Assembly (NCBI RefSeq): GCF_003010915.2
Contig: NZ_CP028426.1
Location: forward strand, 1,550,001 to 1,614,000
Source: Gulosibacter molinativorax
Lineage (GTDB): Bacteria; Actinomycetota; Actinomycetes; Actinomycetales; Microbacteriaceae
DNA length: 64,000 nucleotides
Reading direction: 5' to 3'
A program made the translations under genes and the position numbers. This document shows positions 17,009 through 26,627 of the stretch, piece by piece; position 1 is the first letter of the stretch, and every line of letters begins with the position of its first letter. Under the pieces are notes generated by a model. That model made no database searches. It was not told where the DNA came from and was given only the letters and a program-made list of their open reading frames with translations.

Positions 17009-18450
17009 CGCGGGAAACCCCGACCCGCGACACCTGGGTGCGCCTCGATAACGCATCCAATATCTTCCTGGCCGCGCGGACCGAATCCGACCCGAAGGTC
17101 TTCCGGGTCGTAGCCGAGACCGATCATGAGGTCGACCCGCTGATCCTCCAGGATGCGCTCGACCACACTTACGACCGCTACCCGCTCTATCACGCGGTGC
17201 TTCGGCGCGGTATTTTTTGGTATTACCTGCAGGACAGCGACCTGCGCCCCGCCGTCTCCCCCGAGAATCAGCACACTTGCGCGCCGATCTATCAGTCCGA
17301 TCGGCGAAACCTGCTCTTTCGCGTCGTCTATCACCGGCGGCGCATCACGCTCGAGATCTTCCACGCGCTGTCCGATGGCACCGGCGCGCTCTGGTTCCTC
17401 ACCGATCTCGTGGGCGCGTACATCCGGTTGCGCGAGGCTGGCGAGCAACAGGATGCGCCGACCCAGGTCGATCTCCCGAGCGCGCATCCGACCGACGACG
17501 TCGCCGATGCCGCGCTCGGCCTGGTGCCCGACAGCTTCGCGCACTACTTTCGCCGCCGAAATCGCGGCGAGGCGATTCCGGATGAGGTTGAGGCGGCGCG
17601 AGAACTCGGCGCCTCGCGGCCGGAAGCTGCCGAGCCACGGCTGCCCGGCGAGCGGCCCGCGGGGCTCGGCAGGCTCCTGCGTCCCCTCGAAAAGCGGGTG
17701 TATCGCGTTCAAGGCACGCGCACGCCCGATAACCGCACGCGCGCCGTCGAGCTGACGATGCCCGCGAGCGAGGTGCTCGCCCTCGCCCGAGCCGAGGGCG
17801 TCGCTGTCACGATGTACCTGACCGCGATGTTTTTCGAGGCCATCCGCCGATCCGCGGGCGACCTCGGCACCGCCCGGACGCTCTCGGCCTCGGTGCCGGT
17901 GAATCTCCGGCAGTTCTTCCCCTCGATGTCACCGCGGAACTTCTTCGCGACGGTTCGCGTCGAGCACACGTACGGCGAAGGCACGGATGATCTCGGCTCG
18001 ATCAGCAGGGCGCTCGAGGCACAGTTCCGGCCGCTCGCGAGCGCGCCATCACTCGCCCGGAAGCTCGGCCGACTGATCAAGCTCGAGACCATGCCGCTGT
18101 TGCGGATCATCCCGCGGCCGCTGAAGGACAGCATCCTGCGGCTCATGAATTGGGGCAACAACCGCGGCCTCACCGTCGCGGTGTCAAACCTCGGACGGGT
18201 CGTGTTGCCGGAGCCAGCCGAGTCGCGGGTCGGCCGGATGCTGTTCCACGTGTCCGCTGCCCGCCCGCAGTTTTGCGCGATGAGTCACGGTGGGCTCCTC
18301 ACTGTGAGCTTCACGTCACCCTTCAGCGAGACCGGACACATCCGGGAGTTCGCACGGCAGCTCACCGAGCGTGGGGTTGACGTTTCCGTCGCTGCGGCGC
18401 GGGTGACCGAGGCTGAGCTCACCGAGGCCGCACTCGCGGGGGCCGCCTAA
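17005..18450 (+). CDS. Alcohol acetyltransferase-like / condensation-fold acyltransferase
   Basis: 481-residue protein of the CoA-dependent acyltransferase (condensation/Atf) fold. The catalytic HHxxxDG motif appears in a variant form as EIFHALSDGTGALWF (about 113-127). A second half carries SVPVNLRQFFPS and the NRGLTVAVSNLGRV segment typical of this fold. Similar proteins are usually labelled alcohol acetyltransferase. It overlaps both neighbours (ATGA and TAATG), so translation of the three genes is coupled. Substrates are unknown; acetylation of an alcohol with reversal by the esterase is a possibility. Confidence 0.72.
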   Translation: MTRETPTRDTWVRLDNASNIFLAARTESDPKVFRVVAETDHEVDPLILQDALDHTYDRYPLYHAVLRRGIFWYYLQDSDLRPAVSPENQHTCAPIYQSDRRNLLFRVVYHRRRITLEIFHALSDGTGALWFLTDLVGAYIRLREAGEQQDAPTQVDLPSAHPTDDVADAALGLVPDSFAHYFRRRNRGEAIPDEVEAARELGASRPEAAEPRLPGERPAGLGRLLRPLEKRVYRVQGTRTPDNRTRAVELTMPASEVLALARAEGVAVTMYLTAMFFEAIRRSAGDLGTARTLSASVPVNLRQFFPSMSPRNFFATVRVEHTYGEGTDDLGSISRALEAQFRPLASAPSLARKLGRLIKLETMPLLRIIPRPLKDSILRLMNWGNNRGLTVAVSNLGRVVLPEPAESRVGRMLFHVSAARPQFCAMSHGGLLTVSFTSPFSETGHIREFARQLTERGVDVSVAAARVTEAELTEAALAGAA

Positions 18451-19115
18451 TGGCACGGTGCGAGGCCTGCAACGTCGAGATCGAGGGCAGCTGGGCGCAC
18501 TGCCCGCTCTGCGGCAACGTGGTGACGGGCTCCCCCGCACCGAGCCCGCTCCCCGCGATTCCCCTGAGCTTCTCGCGCCGACGCATCCTGCGCGCGCTCT
18601 TTCTCATTTCGCTCGCGATCATCCTCGCGTCGTTCGCCGCGCAGCTGTTCTTCAGCCACGAGTTCGCCAACATCGGCGTGGCTCGTTCCATCTGGCTCGG
18701 CCTCACCGCGCTGTGGCTCGTGGTGCTCACGGCGGCGCGCAAGCGTCGCAATCTCGCGAAAAGCACCGTGTACCTCGTGATCCTCGTCAGCCTGATCTGC
18801 GTCTACTGGGACTTCCTCACCGGCTGGCACGGCTGGGCGCTGACCTACACCGTGCCGATCCTCTGCGCGTCCGCGATCGTGGCGCTGCTCGTCACGGTGC
18901 GGCTCATGCGCATCGAGTCGGGCGAGCACATCGTCTACTCGGGGCTCACCGTCCTGCTCGGCCTGCTTCCAATCGGCTTCGTCGCCTTTGGCTGGGTCAC
19001 AACGCCCTGGCCCTCGATTATCTGCGGCGCGCTCAGCCTCGTTGCGCTCGTGATCATCCAGGTATTCGGCGGGCGGGCGGTGCGCCGCGAGCTCGGCAAA
19101 CGGCTGCACCTCTAG
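18450..19115 (+). CDS. DUF6320-like zinc-ribbon membrane protein
   Basis: 221 residues. An N-terminal zinc ribbon (Cys4, Cys7, Cys18, Cys21) is followed by a proline-rich linker and about six hydrophobic helices from residue 50 onward. Proteins of this shape are commonly found beside alcohol-acetyltransferase-like genes, and the TAATG overlap here fits a fixed functional unit. Probably an integral inner-membrane partner; the function is not known. Confidence 0.72.
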   Translation: MARCEACNVEIEGSWAHCPLCGNVVTGSPAPSPLPAIPLSFSRRRILRALFLISLAIILASFAAQLFFSHEFANIGVARSIWLGLTALWLVVLTAARKRRNLAKSTVYLVILVSLICVYWDFLTGWHGWALTYTVPILCASAIVALLVTVRLMRIESGEHIVYSGLTVLLGLLPIGFVAFGWVTTPWPSIICGALSLVALVIIQVFGGRAVRRELGKRLHL

Positions 19116-19138
19116 CGGCAAGCGTTATTCGTCCTGCG

Positions 19139-19777
19139 CTACTCGTCCTGTTCAGGCGGCACCGGAATGGCGCCCAGGACGGCGACCATGAAGTCATCGG
19201 CGGGTGGATGCAGCTGCCACGTCGAGTAGTGCTGCTCGAGTTCGAGCCCGGCGCGGTACGCATCCGCCGCGAAATCGACGAACTCGTAGCCGCGGCCGGC
19301 ACCGAAGCCGACGACGAGGCGACCGAACGGGGCGAGGTGGCCGCGCATCCGCTGCAGGGCCGGGAGCCGTTCGCTCTCCGCGAGGAAGGTCAGGACGTTA
19401 CCCGCGCTGACAATGATGTCGAACTCGCGCAGGTCGCCGGTCTCGTCGTCGAGCGCGAGCCGGGCGAGGTTGCCCACCTCCCACTCAGCCTGCGGGTGGT
19501 CCTCGCGCGCCACCGAGATCAGGTGCTCGTCGAGGTCCACGCCGACGACCTGATGCCCGCGCTCGGCGAGCCAGCCGCCGATGCGTCCGGTGCCGCATCC
19601 GGCATCCAGGATGCGGCTGCCGCGGTCGGCCATCGCGTCAATGAGGCGCGCCTCGCCGTAGATATCGCGCCCCTGCGCCTCGAAGTTGCGCCAGCGCTGG
19701 GCGTAGTTCTTCGCGTGGTCGGGGTTATTGCGAACGGCGGCGAGCCACACGTTTTCCTGCGGTGCTGGAGTGGTCAT
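19139..19777 (-). CDS. SAM-dependent class I methyltransferase
   Basis: 212 residues with motif I ILDAGCGTGRIGGWLAERG (about 53-71), the acidic residue after VVGVDLD, and DIIVSAGNVLTFL. Start ATG 19777 is chosen because the family match begins there. The substrate cannot be deduced. Its N-terminal YAQRWRNFEAQGRDIYGEA segment resembles small actinobacterial methyltransferases of unknown target. It lies 24 bp downstream of the deacylase gene and may be co-transcribed with it. Confidence 0.83.
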   Translation of the reverse strand: MTTPAPQENVWLAAVRNNPDHAKNYAQRWRNFEAQGRDIYGEARLIDAMADRGSRILDAGCGTGRIGGWLAERGHQVVGVDLDEHLISVAREDHPQAEWEVGNLARLALDDETGDLREFDIIVSAGNVLTFLAESERLPALQRMRGHLAPFGRLVVGFGAGRGYEFVDFAADAYRAGLELEQHYSTWQLHPPADDFMVAVLGAIPVPPEQDE

Positions 19778-19802
19778 CCGACCAGTATCGCAGTTCGGCG
19801 CG

Positions 19803-20306
19803 TCAGTTTTCGAAGCTCGGATCGGGATCGGTGATGTCGAGCCGCACCGCGCCGAAGTGGTCGAGCAGATCGCTGCCATTGAGGTAGAACGCCACCGAGT
19901 GCGCCCCGCCGCCGATCGAGATCGGGCCTTCCGGGATGCGCTCATCGGCGATGATCGGCAGCGCCGACTTCGTGCCGAACGGGGTGATCGTGCCGCGTGC
20001 GAAGCCGGTTATCTCCTCCGCCTCGCCCTGCGGCGGCATCGCCGCCTTGTTGACGCTGAGGAGCTTTCGCAGCTTCGCCCACGCGATCACGCGATCGCCG
20101 GGCACGAGTACGACCGAGTACACGCCCCGCGAGTCCTTAATCACCATCGACTTGATGAGCTCGCGCGGGGTGATGCCACGCTGTTCGGCCGCCTCGCGCA
20201 GCGAGCTCGCGCGGCCGTGTTCGCGGATGCTGTGCGGGAGCCCCGAGGCCTGGATCGCTGCGACTGCCGGATTGTTATTTGGATCGAGGTCTGGGTTCGT
20301 GCTCAT
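19803..20306 (-). CDS. YbaK/ProX-type aminoacyl-tRNA deacylase
   Basis: 167-residue protein of the YbaK/INS-domain family, which hydrolyses mischarged aminoacyl-tRNA (for example Cys-tRNA-Pro or Ala-tRNA-Pro). Visible family features are the Lys in ELIKSMVIKD (about 50), VVLVPGDRVIAWAKLRKLL, the G-x-x-PFG-type ITPFGTKSALPIIADE and the late GGGAHSVAFYLNGSDLL. The frame and length are normal for a stand-alone editing domain. Confidence 0.85.
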   Translation of the reverse strand: MSTNPDLDPNNNPAVAAIQASGLPHSIREHGRASSLREAAEQRGITPRELIKSMVIKDSRGVYSVVLVPGDRVIAWAKLRKLLSVNKAAMPPQGEAEEITGFARGTITPFGTKSALPIIADERIPEGPISIGGGAHSVAFYLNGSDLLDHFGAVRLDITDPDPSFEN

Positions 20307-20390
20307 TGCTGGATGTAACTCCCCTGGTCGGCAGGATATTCCGCGGTTCTCGGACAGCTTTTCGTTGCCGCGTGTTTGGTCAGATGCAGA

Positions 20391-20432
20391 AAATGACCCT
20401 ATGTCCCCGCCTGAGCGGACATAGGGTCATTT
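20391..20432. terminator. Hairpin between tandem minus-strand genes
   Basis: Perfect 16-bp stem (20391-20406 with 20417-20432) and a 10-nt loop. On the minus strand the stem ends in a T-rich stretch (complement of AAA at 20389-20393). It lies downstream of the phytase-like gene and upstream of the deacylase, so it most likely terminates the former. Confidence 0.7.
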
Positions 20433-20450
20433 CTCGCATTTCTAGCAACC

Positions 20451-20493
20451 GGTCTTTTCGATACGGCGGGCTCCGCCCGCCTACTCAAAGACC
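20451..20493 (-). repeat. Dispersed palindromic repeat, minus orientation
   Basis: Intergenic copy of the TTGAGTAG/GTATCGAAA family with stem GGCGGGC/GCCCGCC, bracketed by 7-bp outer arms GGTCTTT and AAAGACC. It sits 8 bp past the stop of the surface protein gene. Confidence 0.72.
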
Positions 20494-20501
20494 TTGGTGG
20501 A

Positions 20502-23069
20502 TTACTCGGCGCTGCGGCGGCGGAGAGTCAGTACGGTTCCGCCAGCGATCGCCGCGGCTGCGACGAGCCCGCCGATCAGCAGGAGCGAACCGTTCGCACC
20601 GGTCTGTGCCAGACCATCCTCCGACTTGCCAGCCTCAGACTTGCCGTCTTCATCCGACGCACCCGAAGTCGGACCAGCAGTCTCGGTCGGCGCAGCAGTC
20701 TCGGTCGGACCAGCGGTCTCGGTCGGACCAGCAGTCTCGGTCGGTGCCGGGGTCTCGCCAGCCAGGTCGAAGACATCCTTCGCGTCACCGAGACGCAGGA
20801 ACACGGTCTCACCGGTAGCGTCGTCGAGGCCGTCGTTGTCGGTCACTGCGTAGAGCTGACCGTCAGCAGCGATGGTGAACCCTTCGAGCTTCTCCTGCGT
20901 CCAACCGTGGGTCGCCTGCAGCTCGGGCAGGACGTCGATCGCGAGTTCCTTCTCAACCGGGATGACCTCGCCCGCGGCGGCCTCGATGGTCGCGGCATCG
21001 GGGATGGTCACGCTGTAGATGCGCTTGATGGCTGCGTTCGGACCGTTCAGCTTGTCGCGCTCGATCACCGCGAGGGTGTTCTCGTCAACGACGGTGACCT
21101 CCGAAAGGCCCATCCAGTCGCCAGCAACGTCGGTGGACTCGAGCTCGTAGCCGAACCAAGCCCACTCGCCGGTTTCGACGTTGAGCTGACCAATGCGGGT
21201 GGTGTTCGCGCCCTCGAGTGCTTCGAGCGGCTTGGCGTCGGGGTCGACCCACAGCGGACGCTGGATCGCGACGTAGACGATCTCGTTGCCCGAAGCATCC
21301 TTCGTCGCCGAGATACCCTCGAGGCCCCACTTGCCGATGTGTGCGGAGACGTCCTCCGGCAGCGCGGTCTCCGAGACGACGTTGTAGTCGGCGTCGACCT
21401 CGACGAGGAGGTTTTCGGCGCCAGTCGCACCCTCAGATGCGAGCCAGTAGCCGCCGTCTTCGCGGGCGTAGATGCCCTCGATGTCGTAGCTGGTGACGAC
21501 GCCGTCCTTCAGCACCGGGTTCGACGCGGTGATCATGGCCGGGGCCGACGAGACGTCGATCGTATAGATGCTGTTCTCGACGAGCGCAGCGTCGGTCGCG
21601 GAGTACAGGATGCTCGCATCGGCCGGGTCCGCCGTGAGGGCTCCCAGCGCGCTCCAGCCGATGGGCATGCCGTCGACCGCGTCCGAGATGATGCTCGGCT
21701 GGGCGGGCTGCTCGCTACCGAGCTGGAAGATGTTGATCGCCGAGCGAACGCCGGCATCCGCCTCGTCAACCTCGCTCGAGACCAGCAGCAGGCCACGCTC
21801 GGTGACGGGGAGGACGCCCTCGGGACCGTTGGTGGTGAAGAGCACCTGCACGAATGCGGGGTTCGAGGGGTCGGTGAGGTCGTAGACTGCGACGAAGTTC
21901 GAGCGCTCCGACGCGATGAAGGCGTAGTTCACGCCGTCGAATTCGGCGACCGCGAGGCCCTCGGGCTCCGGGCCCTTGTTGTCGGCACGGTTACTGTTGT
22001 GCAGGCCGTGCTGGATTGCGAGGTTCTCGAAGCTGTTACCCGCGTCCCAGACGATTTCGCCCGAGGCCGAGAAGATGGTCCAGCCGCGAGAGCCGCCCTT
22101 CCAGTCACCCTCGTTCGCCGTCGCGAGCGTGTTGTTGTCGACCCAGCCGATTGCATCCGGCTCACGCGGGACGGTGACTGACGCGGTCGGGTTGATGATC
22201 GAGTCGTCCTCGACGTCAACGTTGTCGACCGTCGTGGTGCCGGTGCTCCACGCGTCGGTGATCTCGCGCGTAGCGAGGTCGATGATCGCGACGCCGTTGT
22301 TCTCCTGGAGCGTCACGGCCGCGACGTTGTTGTCGTTGATCGTGATGTACTCGGGCTCCGGGTCTTCGGGGGTGTCGAACCCTGCATCCGCGACGACCGG
22401 CAGCGGGGCGCCGGTGCCGTCAACGAAGTCGATGCTCTCGGCGGTCCACATACCCGGGTCACCGGCGAGGTCAATCACCGACACGAAGCCGGCCGGCAGC
22501 TGCGGCAGGCCGCCGTCGCCGAGTTCCTCGTCACGCTGGTTCTCGATCGCGATGGCCGCATACTGACCGTCGGCCGAGATGTCGATCGAGTCCGGCTGAC
22601 CGCCGAGGTCGATGGATGCGACACGCTCGCGGTCGCTCAGGCGCAGCACGTCGACGCGGCCCTTGGGCTCGGTGAAGTTGCCACCGGTCTCGTCAATGAC
22701 GACGAGCACGTAGTCGCCGTATGCGGCAACCGAGGTCGGCTGGTCGTCCGCGTTGCCGAGGGTCGTCAGCGAGACGGTGCCGAGGCCATTCGGGGCCGAC
22801 GGGTCGGTGACGTCGACGAAGCCGATGCGCTGACCAGCGGCATCCGTGTAAATCATCGTGTTGCCGTCAGGCGTTATGGTCGAGATTTCGGCGACGGTCT
22901 CGGCGAGCGGGTCGACGCCCTCCGGCACGTTCTGGTACACGGGGTAGGTCGCGGTGCGATCAAAGAATGAGTTCGAGTCTGCGGTGGCGGGCCCGGCGGC
23001 CACGACACAGCTGAGGGCAAGGCCCGTGGCTGCAAGTGTGGCGACCGGAGCAAAACGACGAGTGCGCAT
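20502..23069 (-). CDS. Secreted, wall-anchored esterase-like/phytase-like beta-propeller protein
   Basis: 855-residue exported protein. It has an N-terminal signal peptide (MRTRRFAPV... to about residue 30, ATADS), then long beta-propeller-like segments. The first half resembles the choice-of-anchor I / LVIVD type (VDVTDPSAPNGLG, AVYDLTDPSNPAFVQ). The second half (about 480-760) resembles the esterase-like activity of phytase family (EGIYAREDGGYWLASEGA, LEGISATKD, GLSEVTVVDENTLAVIERD). A Pro/Thr/Glu repeat spacer (GPTETA units, about 772-800) leads to LAQTG (820-824), a hydrophobic helix and RRRSAE: a sortase signal. Possibly a phosphatase or phosphodiesterase on the cell wall; activity is unproven. 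CAGGAG precedes ATG 23069. Confidence 0.84.
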   Translation of the reverse strand: MRTRRFAPVATLAATGLALSCVVAAGPATADSNSFFDRTATYPVYQNVPEGVDPLAETVAEISTITPDGNTMIYTDAAGQRIGFVDVTDPSAPNGLGTVSLTTLGNADDQPTSVAAYGDYVLVVIDETGGNFTEPKGRVDVLRLSDRERVASIDLGGQPDSIDISADGQYAAIAIENQRDEELGDGGLPQLPAGFVSVIDLAGDPGMWTAESIDFVDGTGAPLPVVADAGFDTPEDPEPEYITINDNNVAAVTLQENNGVAIIDLATREITDAWSTGTTTVDNVDVEDDSIINPTASVTVPREPDAIGWVDNNTLATANEGDWKGGSRGWTIFSASGEIVWDAGNSFENLAIQHGLHNSNRADNKGPEPEGLAVAEFDGVNYAFIASERSNFVAVYDLTDPSNPAFVQVLFTTNGPEGVLPVTERGLLLVSSEVDEADAGVRSAINIFQLGSEQPAQPSIISDAVDGMPIGWSALGALTADPADASILYSATDAALVENSIYTIDVSSAPAMITASNPVLKDGVVTSYDIEGIYAREDGGYWLASEGATGAENLLVEVDADYNVVSETALPEDVSAHIGKWGLEGISATKDASGNEIVYVAIQRPLWVDPDAKPLEALEGANTTRIGQLNVETGEWAWFGYELESTDVAGDWMGLSEVTVVDENTLAVIERDKLNGPNAAIKRIYSVTIPDAATIEAAAGEVIPVEKELAIDVLPELQATHGWTQEKLEGFTIAADGQLYAVTDNDGLDDATGETVFLRLGDAKDVFDLAGETPAPTETAGPTETAGPTETAAPTETAGPTSGASDEDGKSEAGKSEDGLAQTGANGSLLLIGGLVAAAAIAGGTVLTLRRRSAE

Positions 23070-23187
23070 TGTGCTCCTGGGTGAGGGAAACGGGAACCGT
23101 TCGTGGTCCGGCCCACAGAGTGCTTGGCGGAAGTTAACAATTGACGCCCAGGAAGTTAACGAAACGTCGTCTGACGGCGCAAAAAAA

Positions 23188-23226
23188 GTGCCCCCGCGGC
23201 TCGCAAATTGCGAGCCGCGGGGGCAC
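23188..23226 (-). terminator. Intrinsic terminator of the amino acid ABC transporter operon
   Basis: Near-perfect palindrome with 19-bp arms (23188-23206, 23208-23226). On the minus strand it is followed by seven T (23181-23187). It lies 18 bp after the ATPase gene stop. Confidence 0.9.
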
Positions 23227-23244
23227 TAGTCGGGTAGCCGAGCG

Positions 23245-24024
23245 CTACAGGACCTTCGAGAGGAAGTCCTGCGTGCGCGATTCCTTGGGGTGGTCGAAGA
23301 GGTCGGCAGGTGCCGACGACTCGACGACCTTGCCGCCATCCATGAACACAACGCGGTCGGCGACCTCGCGAGCGAAGCCCATCTCGTGGGTCACGAGCGC
23401 CATCGTCATGCCGGATGCGGCAAGGTCACGAATAACCTGCAGCACCTCGCCGACCATCTCGGGGTCGAGCGCCGAGGTCGCCTCGTCGAACAGCATGATC
23501 TCCGGGCTCATCGCGAGCGCGCGCGCAATCGCGACACGCTGCTTCTGACCACCGGACAGCTGCGCGGGGCGCTGTTCCTTCTTGTCCCCCAGACCTACCC
23601 GGTCGAGGAGCTCCGCGGCGCGCTTGCGCGCATCCGCCTTGCCCAGCTTGCCGGTCTCAACGGGCGCGAGTGCCACGTTCTCGAGCGCGGTCATGTGCGG
23701 GAAGAGGTTGAAGTGCTGGAACACCATGCCCACGCGCTGGCGCACCTGGTCGAGTTCCTTGCCCTTCGCGGTGGCGATGTTCTCGCCGAGGATGATCACC
23801 TCGCCGCTGGTCACATCCTCGAGCCGGTTAAGGCAACGCAGGAGCGTCGACTTTCCGGAACCCGAGGGGCCGATGATCGCGATCACCTCGCCGTTCTTGA
23901 CCTTGAGGTCGATCCCCTTGAGCACCTCGTTGCTGCCGAAGCTCTTGTGGAGGTCGTTGACGATGATCGGGTCTTCGTCGCCCACGGTAATGGGCTGGGT
24001 GTACACAGGTTCACTGTTCGTCAT
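23245..24024 (-). CDS. glnQ: Polar amino acid ABC transporter ATP-binding protein (GlnQ-like)
   Basis: 259-residue ABC ATPase: Walker [10 protein letters not shown] (about 53-61), signature [15 protein letters not shown], Walker [13 protein letters not shown] and switch His in ALVTHEMGF. The closest pattern is the glutamine/polar amino acid class, where it powers uptake through the upstream permease. It starts 8 bp after the stop of the fused binding protein-permease gene, so the two form a compact operon. The substrate (Gln/Glu or another amino acid) is not determined. Confidence 0.92.
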   Translation of the reverse strand: MTNSEPVYTQPITVGDEDPIIVNDLHKSFGSNEVLKGIDLKVKNGEVIAIIGPSGSGKSTLLRCLNRLEDVTSGEVIILGENIATAKGKELDQVRQRVGMVFQHFNLFPHMTALENVALAPVETGKLGKADARKRAAELLDRVGLGDKKEQRPAQLSGGQKQRVAIARALAMSPEIMLFDEATSALDPEMVGEVLQVIRDLAASGMTMALVTHEMGFAREVADRVVFMDGGKVVESSAPADLFDHPKESRTQDFLSKVL

Positions 24025-24032
24025 GAGAATCC

Positions 24033-26330
24033 CTACTTATTGAACTTGCGGTCGAAATAGTTGGACAGCAGCGTCAGCAGCCAGATCACGATGAAGTAGA
24101 TCGCACCAACCACGAGCCAGATCTCGAACGAGCGGAACGTGGAGGCGATGACGATGCGGCCCTGGTAGGTGAGCTCGGCGAAACCGAGGACCGACAGGAG
24201 CGACGTGTCCTTCAGGGTGATGATGAGCTGGTTGATGAGGTTCGGCGTCATGATCTTGAATGCCTGCGGCATCACGACCTTGCGCATCGACGAACCCCAG
24301 CCCATACCGAGCGAGCGTGAGGCTTCCATCTGTCCCGCATCCACCGACTGCACGCCACCGCGAACGATCTCGGTGATGTACGCACCGGCGTTGAGTGACA
24401 GCGTGATCACACCGGCCGTCAGCGCATCGAGCGGCTGCCCGGTAATCGCTGGCACACCGAAGTAGAAGAAGAACGCCTGCACCAGGACCGGGGTACCGCG
24501 GAAGATGTTGACGTAGGCGCCCGCGAGTCCGCGCAGGAACCAGTTGCCCGAGAGCTTCAGGATGCCGAAGAGGATACCCAGGATCATCGCGAAGATGAGC
24601 GAGAGCAGGGTCGCAACCAGCGTCAGCCCGAGACCGTACATCAGCGACGGGAAAGCGTTCGCTACGAGGGCAAAGAACGACGTGCCGCCGGATTCCTGGC
24701 TGTCGACCGCGAGGTAGCGGTCAACGATCTGCTGGTAGGCGCCCGAATCCTGCGCATTCTTGAGGCCCTCGTTGAACATCGCGAGGAGCTCGGCGTTTTC
24801 GCCCTTGTTCACGGCAAAGCCGTACTCCGAGCCGGGCTCGGGGTCGGTCACCAGCTTAAGCGGAACGTTGCCGGACGCGATGCCGTACTGCAGCACCGGC
24901 GAGTCTTCGAACGTCGCGGCCGAGTTGCCCGCCGCGACGTCGTTGTACATGTCGGCCGAGTCCTGGAACGCGTTGATCTCGAAGCCGTATTCCTCCGAGA
25001 GTGCCTGCGCGAAGTCGTAGCCGGTCGTTCCGGTCTTCACCGCGACCGTCAGCCCCGCGAGGTCCTCGTAGGAGGTGATGTCGCTATTCTCCGCGACGGC
25101 CATCTGCGTGCCCGATTCGAAGTACGGGTTCGAATAATCGAAGACTTGCTTGCGCTCGTCGGTAATACCCATACCGGCGATGACGCCGTCGGCCTGGCCA
25201 GACTGAACCGCCTGCAGCGCCGCGTCGAATCCGAGCGACTGAATCTCAATCTCGAAGCCCTGGTTCGCGGCGATCGCGCGGATCAGGTCCATGTCGATGC
25301 CGACGTTCTGGCCGCCCTCCTGGAAGACGAATGGTGCGAACGTGGTGTCGGTCGCGATGATGAACGAGCCGTTTTCGACGGGCGTGTCGGTCGCGAAGTT
25401 CGGGTTCTCGGGCAGGTCGCCCGGGTTACCGGGGTCAAGCTGTTCGTTACCGAGGGCCGCCTGACCGTTGCCGATCGTTTTGGCGTCCGGCGCATCCCCA
25501 CCGAGGTAGTCGTCGAGAATGGCCTGGTAGGTGCCGTCCTCGATGAGGTTCTTGAGGCCCTCATTGAACGCCTCGCGAAGCTCGAGGTTCTCGCCCTTCT
25601 TGACGCCCATGCCGTAGCTCGACGCCTTCTCCTGCGGAGTGACGATCTGGAGGTCTACGTTGCCGGTGTTGATGCCGTAAGCAAGAATCGGGTAGTCATC
25701 GAACACGGCGACGGAACCACCCGACGTGACGTCGCTGTACGCGTCCGACGCATCCTGGAAACCGGTGACCGTGAAGCCGATCTCTTGGCCAAGCGTCTCG
25801 GCGTAGGCGTAGCCCTCGGTGCCCGTCTTCGCGGAGACGGTCTTCCCCGCGAGGTCCTCATATGACTTGGTCTCGTTGTCCTTCGTCGACACGGCCATCT
25901 GGATACCCGAGTCGAAGTAGGGGTTCGAGAAGTCGAAGATTTCTTTTCGTTCGTCGGTGATCGACATGCCGGCCATGACCGCGTCGGCCTGGCCCGCCTG
26001 CACTGCGGCGAGCGCGCCATCGAAGCCAAGGACGTCGATCTCGACGTTGAAGCCTTGGTTCTCGGCGACCGCATTAATCAGGTCAATGTCGATACCGCGC
26101 AGTTCACCGTCGCGTTCGAATTCGAACGGCGCCCAGGTCGTGTCGGTTGCGATTGTGAAGGTTTGCCCCTCGACCGCGTTTTGCGAGGCCGGAGACTCAC
26201 CTGTCGCTGCTTTTGCCATCGAGCTTGCGCCACCAACGGTGAGCAGCAGGATGAGTAAGACGGCGATGCTTGGCAGAATTGTGCCGCGGTTAGCCCGCCA
26301 CCAATTCGCAGATTGCGTTATATATGCCAT
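24033..26330 (-). CDS. Amino acid ABC transporter: two fused substrate-binding domains plus permease (GlnP-like)
   Basis: 765 residues. An N-terminal membrane segment (about 18-40) is followed by two tandem type 3 solute-binding domains (about 53-290 and 323-545). The two share many segments: [12 protein letters not shown] versus [30 protein letters not shown] versus [18 protein letters not shown]. Then comes a permease domain (about 560-765) with the EAA-type loop [16 protein letters not shown]. This layout matches GlnP of lactic acid bacteria, where two tethered domains feed one transporter. It pairs with the ATPase downstream to import polar amino acids. Confidence 0.9.
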   Translation of the reverse strand: MAYITQSANWWRANRGTILPSIAVLLILLLTVGGASSMAKAATGESPASQNAVEGQTFTIATDTTWAPFEFERDGELRGIDIDLINAVAENQGFNVEIDVLGFDGALAAVQAGQADAVMAGMSITDERKEIFDFSNPYFDSGIQMAVSTKDNETKSYEDLAGKTVSAKTGTEGYAYAETLGQEIGFTVTGFQDASDAYSDVTSGGSVAVFDDYPILAYGINTGNVDLQIVTPQEKASSYGMGVKKGENLELREAFNEGLKNLIEDGTYQAILDDYLGGDAPDAKTIGNGQAALGNEQLDPGNPGDLPENPNFATDTPVENGSFIIATDTTFAPFVFQEGGQNVGIDMDLIRAIAANQGFEIEIQSLGFDAALQAVQSGQADGVIAGMGITDERKQVFDYSNPYFESGTQMAVAENSDITSYEDLAGLTVAVKTGTTGYDFAQALSEEYGFEINAFQDSADMYNDVAAGNSAATFEDSPVLQYGIASGNVPLKLVTDPEPGSEYGFAVNKGENAELLAMFNEGLKNAQDSGAYQQIVDRYLAVDSQESGGTSFFALVANAFPSLMYGLGLTLVATLLSLIFAMILGILFGILKLSGNWFLRGLAGAYVNIFRGTPVLVQAFFFYFGVPAITGQPLDALTAGVITLSLNAGAYITEIVRGGVQSVDAGQMEASRSLGMGWGSSMRKVVMPQAFKIMTPNLINQLIITLKDTSLLSVLGFAELTYQGRIVIASTFRSFEIWLVVGAIYFIVIWLLTLLSNYFDRKFNK

Positions 26331-26627
26331 TTGATTCCTCTAGTCGTCAGTGACTTCTTTCGGCGTGCAGCTGGGGCACAGACCTCCAACCTACGCGTTC
26401 ACTGACAATTTCCCGGGGATTTGTCACGAGGGCGCGCAAATTCCCACGCAAATCGTTACTTGGCTAGTTCAGATTGTGAGGTCGGCGGGCGGGAACTCAC
26501 ATGTCGCACGAAGTTCGAAAGTTCTTCACTTTCCCGCACGAAATCCGCATCTGATCGGGCATACCCTCAGATCGTCTCGCGTGATTTCGGTACTAAGTTC
26601 ACACGCTTGACTTCAATAGGAGTAGAT

